From contig JAICIG010000068.1 of NCBI GenBank assembly GCA_025924495.1, positions 1 to 22,974 on the forward strand: 22,974 bases of DNA, in the 5' to 3' direction. How positions within the stretch are numbered: position 1 is the first letter of the stretch; each line of letters opens with the position of its first letter. The DNA is from Pirellulales bacterium. Its GTDB lineage: Bacteria > Planctomycetota > Planctomycetia > Pirellulales > JAICIG01. Under the pieces are notes generated by a model. It saw only the letters and a list, made by a program, of their open reading frames with translations. It had not been told where the DNA came from and made no database searches. A program made the position numbers and the translations under genes. Of the stretch, positions 1-8,733 are shown piece by piece.

Positions 1-3000
1 CTTGCCGATAGGCGCTGCCGCGCTCGTAGTAAGCGCGGACGTTACGCGGCTCGAGGCGAATGAGTTCGCTGTAATCGGCAATCGCAGCCTGGATGTCGCC
101 TGATCCAACATGGGCCCGAGCAACATGAGCATAGAACTCCGGTTCCCCCGGCTGAATGCGGATGGCTTCCGCGTAATCGGCGATGGCCGGCTGCCATTGG
201 GACAGAGCCGCGTGCGCCTTGCCGCGCCGAAAACGAAGCTCGGCATTCTCCGGCGCGGCAACGATCAGCCGATCGAGATGCCACAACGTTCCCCAAGGAT
301 TGGCCGCCATCTCGTAAGTCTGGACCTGCTGCCGATGCCAGTCGGCGCGATCGCCGACCTGGAGACTGCTCAGCGTAGGAAAACGCTTCTGAAAGTAATG
401 CCAGTGATCCAACCACTCGGCGGCGGTCAGTCCGGTAATATCTCCCAATTCCAAACGGTAACCGGACAGCTGCTCTGCCAAACGTACCAGATCGTCGCCG
501 CCCAGCTCGGCAGGTTCCGCCAGTCCCGCGAGGTCGAAAACAGGGATGGGCAGTGCCTGGCCGGCAACAACCGCGCGGGCCCCATCGGCGTCGAAGAATG
601 CCGACATGGGGAACCAACCCGACTTTCCGGCGGAGAAAGCCGGCGCCAGCGGCTTGCCGGCATGAAGCTCCCAAAGCCGAGCCTTTCCGGATTTGACGGA
701 GACGAGAGCCAGTTTGCCATCGGGTGAAAAGGCTGCCGCACAGACGACGTCGCCATGCCTGAGCGCAGGGCATGCCAACCGGCCGTCGCGCCAATTCCAG
801 ACGCGCGCCATGCCGTCGCTGCACGCCGTCAAAACCCGATCTCCTTCCGGGCTGAAGCAGGCGCCGAACAGCTCGGCCGGATGGACCAGCGGCGCAGCCG
901 CCAATTCGCCTGTGGCGAGATCCCAAATGCGCGCCGCGCGGTCTCTGGAGGCGGTTACCAGCCAACGCCCGTCATTAGAAAACTCGGCTGTCCGGCAATG
1001 CTCCGTATGTTCCAGCGGCGGCAATCGCCTTTCGCCGCTGACCGAATCCCAGAGATGAACTTGAGGCACGAGCCCGCTGGTGACGAACGTCTTGCCATCA
1101 GGAGAAAACCGAACGGAGCTGTACAGATTTTCCGACCAGGTTTGCCCGCCATGTTCCAGGCATTTGAGAATACGGCCCTGCCTGGCATCGATGAGCAGCC
1201 CCTGGCCGCCGCCGCATAGAACGACGAGACGCTGACCGTCGGGGCTGTACTCGACGCTTCTCGGCTCGGATGGCATTGGCAGGGCGTCGCCAAGCGGCTC
1301 GCCGGTTCGCCAGTTCCACCTTTGCAGCCGTCCCGCCCGTCCGTCCGCAACCGCCGGGGCGCCACGTTCGAAACCGCTCTCGGCCGTGGAAGACATCGTC
1401 GCCGCGCTCGTTCCGTCCGGCGAGAGGGCGGCGTCGGTGAGCAATCCCCCCGCCTCTAGATTTGGCCCGGCGGGTTGGCCGCTGGCGATATCGTAAACGC
1501 GCGTCCGCCTCATGTGGTTCGGCCACCAGCCGCTACCGGACGGAATCGCCATTCGCCCGTTGGGGCTCCGGCGTACGTAAGTCATGCCCCCTTCATACGC
1601 CAGGCGCCGTTTGTCTTCCTCCTCGCTCGGCATTCTGCAAATCCGAACCAGTCCGTCTAATTGTGCCGTGGCAAAGAACTGACCTGTGGGAGAGAACGCA
1701 ATCTGTGCAACCGCGTCTTGGTGCAGCAGAGGAACGCTTTGGAGTTCGGCCCCGAGAGGAACCGACCAATATCGGACCCGGAAACTGCTTCCCGTGAGCA
1801 GCGTTTGTCCATCCGGGCTGAAAGCCGCTTCTACCTTGTAGGCGTGGACCATCCTCTGGCCGACCGGACCAGGCGGATTGACGGACCAAAGCTGTGCTTC
1901 GAAATTGTGGCAGACGACAAAGTGTCGGCCATCGTTGCTGGGTACAATCGCATTCACGTCCCCCGCCGCCACCTTGCGCACTTCCTTTCCAGTGGCGGCA
2001 TCGCACCAGACGGCGCCGTCCTGGCGCCGCACAATCAACGCCCGATCGTCATCGATGAAGAGCGGCTTGATCGGATTTTCCCGATCGCTAAAACGCCCCA
2101 GGTTCGCAAGCGGGGCAAAGAGCGGACTCGCGCTCGACGCGTCCGGCGACAGGGCAAAAACGCGAGCCAATCCGTCGCGACAAGTCGTCGCGAGGCGGTC
2201 GCCGCGCGTGTTGAATGCCAAATGCCTGACAGTTTGCGGATGAACCAACTCGGCCGTGACGAACTCCGCGGAACGACAATCCCAGACGCGCACCTTGTCG
2301 CTTCCGGCGGCCAGCAAATTGCCGTCCATGCTGAATGCAAGCGACTGAATCGCGCCAGGCAGCGCGAATTGCTGAACCCGCTTACCGCTGGGAAAGGCGA
2401 ACGCCTCGACGGCGCCGTTCGACCTTCCGATAACGTAGCGACTGCCGTCCGGGCTCCACAGCGCGGCGCCGACAGGATTATCCTCGGCTTCCAGCGATAC
2501 CGTCCGCTTGGCGCGAACATCCAGCATCAGGCACTTCCCGCGCTGAGAAACGAGCAGCAAATGCTCGCCGTCGGGATGAAATGACCAATCTTGGAGAGGG
2601 CCCTGGAGCGACGCCGCCATGATCGGCGACGGAATCTGCCGGCTCCAGAAGCGAAACCGCTGGCGATTGGCTTGCGTCCGCTCGAGATCGTTACGAGTTT
2701 CGTCCGCGGTTTCGCCCGGCGCCGTCAGGCGCGCGGCATTAGCAAACCAGAGCACGGCCTGCCCGGCTTCGCCGCGGTCTCCGGCAGTCAGCCCCGCCGA
2801 CGTGTAGGCGTCGGCTAAACTTCGTTGCAGGTCGCGGCGAGCTTCGTCGGCCATCTGCAAAGCATTCGCTGTCTGCGTTTGCTTTTCCTTAATCTGGACA
2901 CGATCGCTTAGCGCCAACCACGTCATTGCCAGCATGCCAACAAATGCGGAAACGACTGCGGTTGTCACGACCGCTCGGTGCCGCTGGGCCCATTTTCCGG

Positions 3001-4198
3001 CCTGCTGCAACGGCGTCGGTCGCCGGGCCATGATCGAACGATTTTCCAAGAAGCGGTGCAGATCGTCGGCCAGCTCGCGGGCGGTCAAATAGCGCTCTTC
3101 GCGATTCTTCGCCATCGCCTTGAGCACGATCGTCTCAAGATCCACGGGAATCGCCGGATTCAAGCGCCGCGGCGGCCGCGGCTCGTCGAAAGCCACCTGA
3201 TGCAGTAATGACGCTCGATCGGCGCCGCCGAAGGCTGGTTCCAGCGTCAACAACTCGCACAGGGTCACGCCCAAGGAGTAGATATCCGTCCGCTGGTCGA
3301 CAAGTGCGTGTTCGCCCAGCGCTTGTTCGGGGCTCATGTAGCGAACCGTGCCCAGCAAGTCGCCGGTTTGAGTGAGGTCGGAATCGCCGCGCAGCCGGGC
3401 CAGGCCGAAGTCAGTAACCCAGAGTTTGAGCGAGCGAGAGTCGAGACGCGAAAGGCGCGAGGCATGCCATGGATGGTCTGTTCCAGCAGGGGCGCACTCG
3501 ACCAGCAAGTTGGCCGGCTTGATGTCCCGATGCAAGATGCCGAGTTGATGGGCATGGTCGAGCGCCTCGGCGGCTTGCACGCCGGCTTCGGCGACCATGC
3601 GGAAGTGTTCACGCTCGGAAGGTGCGGGGGACGATGATTCCCCGGCTTTTGTTCTCAGCTCTCGCAAGTCATGAATCAGCCCCGCAAGCGTGCGGCCGTC
3701 GATGAGCTGCATCGCATAGAAGTGCAAATTCCCTTCGCTGCCGACCCCGTAAACTGGAACAATGTTAGGGTGTCGCAGTTGAGCGGCCGCCTGCGCCTCG
3801 TTCTTGAATCGCTGCAGTTGTTTGGCGTCGAGGGCGACGACGCTAGGAAGCACCTTGAGAGCCACCCGGCGGCCCAGCGAAATCTGCTCGGCTTCGTAGA
3901 CGACGCCCATGCCGCCGCGGCCGAGCTCGCGCAGGATGTGATAATCTCCCAGGCGGCCGTCCAGGGGCGCCGCCGCCATGAGACTGGACGTGGACGAAAG
4001 GGCGCCGCCGCCGGCTGCCCGCATCAGCTTCAAGGCCGGCAACGCCTGGCGCAATTCGGCTGTCAAATCCGGATAGCGCCGCGCAAAGTCCCCGATGCTC
4101 GGCTGCTCGCCTTGGTCGAGTTGCCGGACGAATTCGTCGGCAATTTGGGCGACCCGCGCTTCGACATCCTCCGCCGGCATGCGGAGCGAGTCGCTCAT
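1..4198 (-). CDS. Membrane-anchored Ser/Thr protein kinase with WD40-like and TPR repeats (3' end cut by window)
   Basis: About 1399 residues are visible and the frame stays open to the window edge, so the C-terminus is missing. An N-terminal helical leader (about 10-60) precedes a Hanks-type kinase domain. Visible motifs are the glycine loop GRGGMGVVY (93-101), VALK with Lys115, Glu134, HRDIKPAN with Asp225, DFG at Asp263 and MSPEQ. A single membrane segment lies near residues 410-432, so the kinase should be cytoplasmic. The outer part (about 530-1190) has about 14 repeats of the FSPDGxxLxT type, expected to form beta-propellers. Tetratricopeptide repeats follow from about 1319. The start ATG overlaps the sigma-factor stop as ATGA, which fixes the start and suggests translational coupling. 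Kinases of this build next to ECF sigma factors are common in planctomycetes. The likely role is a sensor kinase acting with that sigma factor; substrate and signal are unknown. Loops around 177-199 and 233-257 look enlarged. Confidence 0.93.
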   Translation of the reverse strand, partial: MSDSLRMPAEDVEARVAQIADEFVRQLDQGEQPSIGDFARRYPDLTAELRQALPALKLMRAAGGGALSSTSSLMAAAPLDGRLGDYHILRELGRGGMGVVYEAEQISLGRRVALKVLPSVVALDAKQLQRFKNEAQAAAQLRHPNIVPVYGVGSEGNLHFYAMQLIDGRTLAGLIHDLRELRTKAGESSSPAPSEREHFRMVAEAGVQAAEALDHAHQLGILHRDIKPANLLVECAPAGTDHPWHASRLSRLDSRSLKLWVTDFGLARLRGDSDLTQTGDLLGTVRYMSPEQALGEHALVDQRTDIYSLGVTLCELLTLEPAFGGADRASLLHQVAFDEPRPPRRLNPAIPVDLETIVLKAMAKNREERYLTARELADDLHRFLENRSIMARRPTPLQQAGKWAQRHRAVVTTAVVSAFVGMLAMTWLALSDRVQIKEKQTQTANALQMADEARRDLQRSLADAYTSAGLTAGDRGEAGQAVLWFANAARLTAPGETADETRNDLERTQANRQRFRFWSRQIPSPIMAASLQGPLQDWSFHPDGEHLLLVSQRGKCLMLDVRAKRTVSLEAEDNPVGAALWSPDGSRYVIGRSNGAVEAFAFPSGKRVQQFALPGAIQSLAFSMDGNLLAAGSDKVRVWDCRSAEFVTAELVHPQTVRHLAFNTRGDRLATTCRDGLARVFALSPDASSASPLFAPLANLGRFSDRENPIKPLFIDDDRALIVRRQDGAVWCDAATGKEVRKVAAGDVNAIVPSNDGRHFVVCHNFEAQLWSVNPPGPVGQRMVHAYKVEAAFSPDGQTLLTGSSFRVRYWSVPLGAELQSVPLLHQDAVAQIAFSPTGQFFATAQLDGLVRICRMPSEEEDKRRLAYEGGMTYVRRSPNGRMAIPSGSGWWPNHMRRTRVYDIASGQPAGPNLEAGGLLTDAALSPDGTSAATMSSTAESGFERGAPAVADGRAGRLQRWNWRTGEPLGDALPMPSEPRSVEYSPDGQRLVVLCGGGQGLLIDARQGRILKCLEHGGQTWSENLYSSVRFSPDGKTFVTSGLVPQVHLWDSVSGERRLPPLEHTEHCRTAEFSNDGRWLVTASRDRAARIWDLATGELAAAPLVHPAELFGACFSPEGDRVLTACSDGMARVWNWRDGRLACPALRHGDVVCAAAFSPDGKLALVSVKSGKARLWELHAGKPLAPAFSAGKSGWFPMSAFFDADGARAVVAGQALPIPVFDLAGLAEPAELGGDDLVRLAEQLSGYRLELGDITGLTAAEWLDHWHYFQKRFPTLSSLQVGDRADWHRQQVQTYEMAANPWGTLWHLDRLIVAAPENAELRFRRGKAHAALSQWQPAIADYAEAIRIQPGEPEFYAHVARAHVGSGDIQAAIADYSELIRLEPRNVRAYYERGSAYRQ

Positions 4199-4827
4199 GC
4201 GTCGCACTCGACCAGGCCAGCCTCCGACAGCACTTTGCCGAGCCGCAAGAGCGCGCGGCCGTACCGCTGACTGGCGGTCGTCGGCTGCACCTGCAGCACC
4301 TCGGCCGCTTCCTGGTTCGAAAGCGATTCCAGATTCCGCAACACGAGAATCTCCCGGTCATCCTCCGAAAGTCGCCCCAGCGCGTCGCGCATCGTCTGCG
4401 CCAACTCGTCCTGGTTTGCCTTTTGGCTGGGTGTGGTCCCCGAGGCAACAAACTGCTCGGCCAGCAGTTCTGAGGAGCGATCAGGCAGCGGCGCCTCCCG
4501 CCCTACAGCCCGGCGCGCCGCCCCCAAATGTCGTCGCTGCGCCATGAGAAGCTGTTCCATCGCCGTCTTCCGCAGCCAGAGCCGAAAGCCCATCGGCTCG
4601 CGCTTCACGTAGTCTGCCAGACGGCGAAATGCCTCGAGCTGAGTCTCCTGAACGATGTCCGAAGGATCGACGCGGACGCGCAGGCGAGGCGCCATGCGGA
4701 AATCGACGACTTGCCGAAGATAAGCGCGGTGAAGCGCGAAGAGCGGCTCAAACGCTTCGCGATCCCCGTCTCGGACCCGCTGAAGAAGGATTTGAGTCTC
4801 CTCCGTGTCTTTCATGGGGCTGGCCAT
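4195..4827 (-). CDS. ECF-type RNA polymerase sigma factor, planctomycete kinase-linked type
   Basis: The 210-residue protein has the two-domain layout of sigma-70 family ECF factors. A sigma-2 region comes first, with the core-binding and -10 recognition part around VDPSDIVQETQLEAFRRL (about 53-70). A sigma-4 helix-turn-helix region follows, around LSEDDREILVLRNLESLSNQEAAEVL and the recognition helix after it (about 152-198). It would direct RNA polymerase to a dedicated promoter set. The stop overlaps the kinase start by 4 bases, so the two genes form one unit and the kinase is the probable controller. No anti-sigma factor gene is next to it. The start at 4827 is preferred because AGGGA lies about 6 bases upstream; an internal ATG four codons later is the alternative. 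Target genes cannot be read from the sequence. Confidence 0.93.
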   Translation of the reverse strand: MASPMKDTEETQILLQRVRDGDREAFEPLFALHRAYLRQVVDFRMAPRLRVRVDPSDIVQETQLEAFRRLADYVKREPMGFRLWLRKTAMEQLLMAQRRHLGAARRAVGREAPLPDRSSELLAEQFVASGTTPSQKANQDELAQTMRDALGRLSEDDREILVLRNLESLSNQEAAEVLQVQPTTASQRYGRALLRLGKVLSEAGLVECDA

Positions 4828-4871
4828 TCCTGTTCCCTGTTCCCTTGCCCTTGTCCCCTAATAAGCAATTG

Positions 4872-4900
4872 ATATTAGTTGGCCGCTTGGGCCGCTGCAA
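4872..4900 (-). promoter_or_regulatory. Candidate promoter of the sigma factor-kinase operon
   Basis: On the minus strand TTGCAG and TAATAT are separated by 17 bases, with the -10 element about 45 bases before the sigma-factor start. The -35 matches the sigma-70 consensus at 3 of 6 positions and the -10 at 4 of 6, so this is suggestive only. Confidence 0.35.
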
Positions 4901-4939
4901 TTCTTACCTTCGAGCATGCTACCGGAATACGGTGTTCTC

Positions 4940-4961
4940 GGCGCTCACATGGCGCTCACAT
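4940..4961. repeat. Perfect tandem repeat of 11 bases
   Basis: GGCGCTCACAT occurs twice with no spacer, between the divergent sigma-factor and PQQ-propeller genes. Eleven bases is about one helical turn, so two protein monomers could sit on the same face. The repeat lies about 40 bases beyond the candidate -35 of the sigma-factor promoter, where an activator could bind. Chance duplication is equally possible. Confidence 0.6.
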
Positions 4962-5218
4962 AAAGAGTGCAGCGGGTCAGCTTGTTAAGGGTTTGCATCA
5001 CGGATTGAATCTTCGGCAGAAGCCGGCGATATGAGTTTTGCGTGCTGGATTCGATATGGAGGTCGACATTATTTTTAGCTTCCGGCCGCGACCGCCGCGC
5101 TCTTGCTAGTTTCCAAAAGACGGCTACAAGTCCCGGACGAAAGTCGATTGACCTGGGGCGGTTCTCCTCCCCACAATGGCTGCGATTGCTTTTGCTCTTT
5201 TTCTCAGGAGCCTTCACG

Positions 5219-6472
5219 GTGAACCGATTCGATGGGCGTCGCAGTTTTGCTTTCATGCTGGCTCTGTCGGCGGCATGTTCCGCGGTCAGAGTGCAGGCCG
5301 AAACCCGTTGGCCGAGGTGGCGCGGCCCGATTGGCGATGGACACTCGGCGGAACAGGATCTGCCCGTAAGGTGGGATCCGAACGCGGTCGCTTGGAAGAC
5401 CGAGATCAAAGGTCGCGGCCAATCGTCGCCGATCGTGTGGGACGAACGGATCTTTCTGACGACAGCCTCAGAGGACGGTCTGCAACGCAGCGTCCTGTGC
5501 ATCAACCGGGCCGATGGCAGTCTTGCGTGGGAACAAACCGTGCCCTGGAAAGGCGAGCCGGAACCGCTCCACAAGATGAACACCTGGGCTTCCCCCACGT
5601 GCGTCACCGATGGCGAAGTGGTGATTGCCTTCTTCGGCCGCGCGGGCTTGCATGCTTACACGGTTGACGGCAAACATCTCTGGTCAAACGATCTTGGCAG
5701 CTTCGAAAATCCCTGGGGTACGGCGGCCTGCCCGGTAGTCGTCGGCGATGTGGTAATTCAAAACGGCGATGCCGACGTCGACGCCTTTATCGCGGCATAC
5801 AACAAGCAAACCGGCGAACAAGTCTGGCGGCAGCCGCGGCCGAACTATCGCGGTTGGAGCACGCCAGTTTTGATCGAAGCTGCCAATCGGCAGGAACTCG
5901 TGATCAATGGGCACACAGGCGTCACCGCCTACGACCCGGAAACCGGCAAAGAGCTCTGGTTCTGCAAAAGCTTCAATGGCCGCGGCGAGCCGACGGTCAC
6001 TCCGGGCAAGGACCTATTGTATGTGGTCAACGGACTTGCCGGGGACGTCTACTCAATACAACCGGGGGGCGACGGAGATGTGACCCGATCGCGAATGGCG
6101 TGGCACACGCCGCGAAAAGTCGGCCGCGACTTGCCCTCGCCCATTCTGATTGGCGACTATTTGATTGTCGTCAGCATGGCAGGCGTCGGCATTTGCTACG
6201 ACGCCAACAGCGGCAAGATTGTCTGGCAAGATCGACTGGGAGGCAATTTCTCTGCCTCGCCTGTTGCGGCGAACGGATTGGCTTACTTCCTCTCCGAGGA
6301 CGGCACGACGGTGGTGATCGAACCTGGGACGAAAATGAATATCGTCGCTCGCAATCGGCTTGACCCGGCGGGCGATGAGATCTTCCGCGCTTCTCCGACG
6401 CCGTGCGACGGACAATGGCTGATCCGTTCCGATCGCACATTGTACTGCGTCGGGCAGCCCAAGAAGGGCTAA
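5219..6472 (+). CDS. Secreted PQQ-like (BamB-type) beta-propeller protein
   Basis: The 417-residue protein begins with a basic stretch and hydrophobic core ending near VQA (about residue 27), a Sec signal peptide. The mature part opens with ETRWPRWRGPIGDGHS, a start often seen in planctomycete PQQ-propeller proteins. Repeats follow in which a strand ending in W is preceded by phrases such as DGSLAWEQ, DGKHLWSN, TGEQVWRQ, TGKELWFC and SGKIVWQD; these are tryptophan-docking propeller blades. Such proteins act in the periplasm as binding or scaffold propellers, and few are true quinone dehydrogenases. I see no cytochrome c motif or catalytic site to support an enzyme. The GTG start is chosen because CAGGAG lies about 8 bases upstream and a signal peptide follows directly. 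A longer frame from 5042 is less likely. The next gene starts 58 bases downstream on the same strand. Confidence 0.88.
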   Translation: MNRFDGRRSFAFMLALSAACSAVRVQAETRWPRWRGPIGDGHSAEQDLPVRWDPNAVAWKTEIKGRGQSSPIVWDERIFLTTASEDGLQRSVLCINRADGSLAWEQTVPWKGEPEPLHKMNTWASPTCVTDGEVVIAFFGRAGLHAYTVDGKHLWSNDLGSFENPWGTAACPVVVGDVVIQNGDADVDAFIAAYNKQTGEQVWRQPRPNYRGWSTPVLIEAANRQELVINGHTGVTAYDPETGKELWFCKSFNGRGEPTVTPGKDLLYVVNGLAGDVYSIQPGGDGDVTRSRMAWHTPRKVGRDLPSPILIGDYLIVVSMAGVGICYDANSGKIVWQDRLGGNFSASPVAANGLAYFLSEDGTTVVIEPGTKMNIVARNRLDPAGDEIFRASPTPCDGQWLIRSDRTLYCVGQPKKG

Positions 6473-6530
6473 GCGATTTCGGCGGGCCGCAAGGCGACGG
6501 TGAGCGACTGTCCTCGGAAAGGGCCGGAAC

Positions 6531-7484
6531 ATGAACTTTCGACGCATCAAGTTCTTTGCCGTGACGTCGGCTGGGATGATCGCAGCGCTCGCGGCCTGCT
6601 TGCCGCAACAAGTCCTGGCCGACGAATCGCTGAGCTTGTCCGAGCGGTTGATGCCGCTCATCGAAGCGCATCGCGGCCGCGCTGCGGTCGCCGTAAAGCA
6701 TCTGAAGACCGGCGAGCAGTTCGCCTATCACGAGCAAGAGGTGATGCCGACGGCCAGCCTGATCAAGTTCCCCATCCTGATTGAGTTGTATCGGCAAGCG
6801 GAGGCAGGCAAAGTCGACATGCACAAAACGCTTACTCTGAAAGAGGACGACAAGCGCCCCGGCTCGGGCATTCTTACGCCGCACTTCTCCGCCGGAGCGA
6901 CGTTTTCATTGCGAGATGCGGCCCGCTTGATGATCGCATTTTCCGATAATACTGCCACGAACCTCGTGATTGACGAGATCGGTCTGCCGGCGACGACCGA
7001 GACCATGAAGCAGTTCGGCTGCCCGAACACGCAATTGCACAACAAAGTATTCATGGGAAGCAAGACTTCCATTGCGCCCGAGCGGAGCAAAAAGTATGGC
7101 CTGGGCAGCACCACCGCTGCGGAGATGCTGAAGTTATTTGAGTCGTTAAACAAGCAGGAAGTCGTCAGCCAGACGGCCAGCCAACAGATGCTCGGACACC
7201 TGAGAGCCTGCCAAGAGCGCGACAAGTTTCCGCGTTTCCTGCCTCCGGGAACCGTGGTCGAATTCAAAGGAGGCAGTGTCAACGATGCCCGTACGGCGGC
7301 GGGCCTCATCGAATCGCCCAGTGGGACCATCGCCCTCTGCGTGCTGACGACCGAGAACGAAGACCAGCAATGGACGCCCGAGAACGCCGGCGAGGTCCTC
7401 TGCGCTCGCATCGCCCGCGAAGCGTTCGACTACTTCAATCCGCCGGCGCCGCCTGCAACAAAGGCTCAAGCGCCGGGCAAGTGA
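6531..7484 (+). CDS. Class A beta-lactamase-like serine hydrolase, exported
   Basis: The 317-residue protein matches the beta-lactamase/transpeptidase-like fold. It has TASLIKFPI with the SxxK serine Ser76 and Lys79, then FSDN with Ser138-Asp-Asn140, and KGG at 246-248 in the place of the usual KTG. The omega-loop signature ExxLN of true class A beta-lactamases is not visible between SDN and the TTAAEM segment (about 194-199). This makes a penicillin-hydrolysing role doubtful. A cell-wall peptide hydrolase or penicillin-binding role is as likely. The N-terminus is a signal sequence. It contains LAAC (20-23), which fits a lipoprotein box, with VLA-D at 30/31 as the alternative cleavage site. 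It follows the PQQ-propeller gene by 58 bases and probably shares its transcript. Its 3' end overlaps the antiporter gene by 19 bases tail to tail. Confidence 0.85.
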   Translation: MNFRRIKFFAVTSAGMIAALAACLPQQVLADESLSLSERLMPLIEAHRGRAAVAVKHLKTGEQFAYHEQEVMPTASLIKFPILIELYRQAEAGKVDMHKTLTLKEDDKRPGSGILTPHFSAGATFSLRDAARLMIAFSDNTATNLVIDEIGLPATTETMKQFGCPNTQLHNKVFMGSKTSIAPERSKKYGLGSTTAAEMLKLFESLNKQEVVSQTASQQMLGHLRACQERDKFPRFLPPGTVVEFKGGSVNDARTAAGLIESPSGTIALCVLTTENEDQQWTPENAGEVLCARIAREAFDYFNPPAPPATKAQAPGK

Positions 7485-8593
7485 TAAAAGGCCAGCGCCA
7501 GAATCAAATAGACGCCTAACAGCATCACGCCTTCCATCCAGTTGCTCTCGCCGTCGTGGCTGACAAGGTTCATGACGCCGACGGCCAACAGCACGGCGAT
7601 CATTTCCAGCGGCGTGAAATGCAAGTCAAGCGGTTTCGGCAGCCCCATGAACAGGCTGGCGAACACCAGCAATGGCGCGACTAGCAGCGCAATTTGCATG
7701 CCGCTGCCGATGGCGATATTCACCGAAACATCGAGACGATTCTTCAATGCCATGGAGACGGCGGTGGAATGCTCGGCCGCATTACCGACAATAGCGACCA
7801 CAATCACGCCGACGAACACATGGTTCATGCCGAGCGCCTCGGCGGCGTGCTCGACCGAGGCAACAAGCATGTGGCTCATCCAGGTGACTCCCGCCGTCGC
7901 GGCAAACAAAATGGCCAAGGAAGCCAGCCGGCCTCGCTCGGGCACATGGTTGCGCTCGGGATCAATGCCCGCCACCAGCCGATGGTGAGTCCCTAACGAG
8001 AACACCAGGCTGAGCACGTAGATTACCGCCAAAACGACAGCAATTTCTTCGCTCAGAGTGTCGACATTGTTGAGTTCCGCCTGCGTGAGTTTCGATTGGC
8101 TGCGGAAGACATAATAGTACAAGGTCGGCATGACCAGGCCGATCGCAGCCAGCGCCAACAGCGTGGCGCCCATGCCCGCCGCATGGCGATTGAACTGTTG
8201 TTGATGAAAGCGCAGCCCGCCGGCCAGAATCGAGGCGCCGAGCACCAACAAGATATTGCCGATAATCGATCCGGTAAGCGAGGCCTTGACCAGTGGGTAC
8301 ATCTTTGGCCCCTGGGCTAGAATCATCAGCCCGATGATCAATTCCGCGGCGTTGCCGAATGTGGCGTTGAGCAGACCGCCTACATTAGCGCCCAGCGACG
8401 AAGACAAGTCTTCCGTCGCCTTGCCCATCCAACCCGCCAGCGGCATGATGGCCAGTCCCGAGGCCAGGAACAGGGCGACGTCATTCCCCTCGTGCCAATC
8501 GAACCAGACGGCCACAGGCAAGGCGAGCAACAGCCAGTTCAACGGTGCGCTGGCGAAACGCCGGAATAGAGATTGAGAGCGGTCGGCGTCCAT
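7466..8593 (-). CDS. cax: Calcium/proton antiporter, CaCA superfamily (CAX type)
   Basis: The 375-residue integral membrane protein has about ten to eleven hydrophobic segments. Its two related halves each carry the CAX signature: GNAAELIIG near residue 80 and GNAAEHSTAV near residue 272. These acidic motifs form the cation site in Ca2+/H+ exchangers of the inner membrane, which export Ca2+ in exchange for protons. A loop with acidic and polar residues (about 165-185) separates the halves. The length fits the bacterial Cax family. AGGA about 9 bases before the ATG supports the start. The gene lies downstream of the alpha/beta hydrolase gene on the same strand with a 140-base gap, so it may have its own promoter. 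Metal specificity (Ca2+, or another divalent or monovalent cation) cannot be decided from sequence. Confidence 0.93.
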   Translation of the reverse strand: MDADRSQSLFRRFASAPLNWLLLALPVAVWFDWHEGNDVALFLASGLAIMPLAGWMGKATEDLSSSLGANVGGLLNATFGNAAELIIGLMILAQGPKMYPLVKASLTGSIIGNILLVLGASILAGGLRFHQQQFNRHAAGMGATLLALAAIGLVMPTLYYYVFRSQSKLTQAELNNVDTLSEEIAVVLAVIYVLSLVFSLGTHHRLVAGIDPERNHVPERGRLASLAILFAATAGVTWMSHMLVASVEHAAEALGMNHVFVGVIVVAIVGNAAEHSTAVSMALKNRLDVSVNIAIGSGMQIALLVAPLLVFASLFMGLPKPLDLHFTPLEMIAVLLAVGVMNLVSHDGESNWMEGVMLLGVYLILALAFYHLPGA

Positions 8594-8733
8594 CGTGTTG
8601 ATTCCTGGCTCAGCACGTTACCGGTCCTCGCACCATTACACATTGCTTCCCGGCGCGAAAGCGAACCGATTCATTTCGCTCTGACGCAGCCGCATAGCAA
8701 CATGCCGCCGCCGTGGTCCGTTTTTCAAGCACC

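Larger units (their letters stand above)
4828..5218. other. Intergenic region between divergent sigma-factor and PQQ-propeller genes
   Basis: About 390 bases without a convincing gene. It holds the candidate minus-strand promoter and the 11-base tandem repeat annotated separately. The frame of the downstream PQQ-propeller gene stays open back to an ATG at 5042, but that stretch lacks a ribosome binding site and comes before a proper signal peptide, so it is treated as untranslated. No clear plus-strand promoter was found. Confidence 0.5.

Noticed and set aside
42..965. A 307-codon open frame on the minus strand in another phase
   Set aside because: It overlaps the kinase gene, is rich in Arg and Gly, and has no domain. 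Similar frames occur throughout GC-rich genes.
1661..2584. A 307-codon frame on the plus strand
   Set aside because: It is antisense to the WD40-like part of the kinase and has no recognisable motif or ribosome binding site.
5042..5218. An N-terminal extension of the PQQ-propeller protein
   Set aside because: It lacks a ribosome binding site and would bury the signal peptide behind 59 residues. The GTG at 5219 explains both better.
4945..5607. A 220-codon frame on the minus strand
   Set aside because: It runs antisense into the PQQ-propeller gene, which has clear family motifs, and its own sequence shows none.
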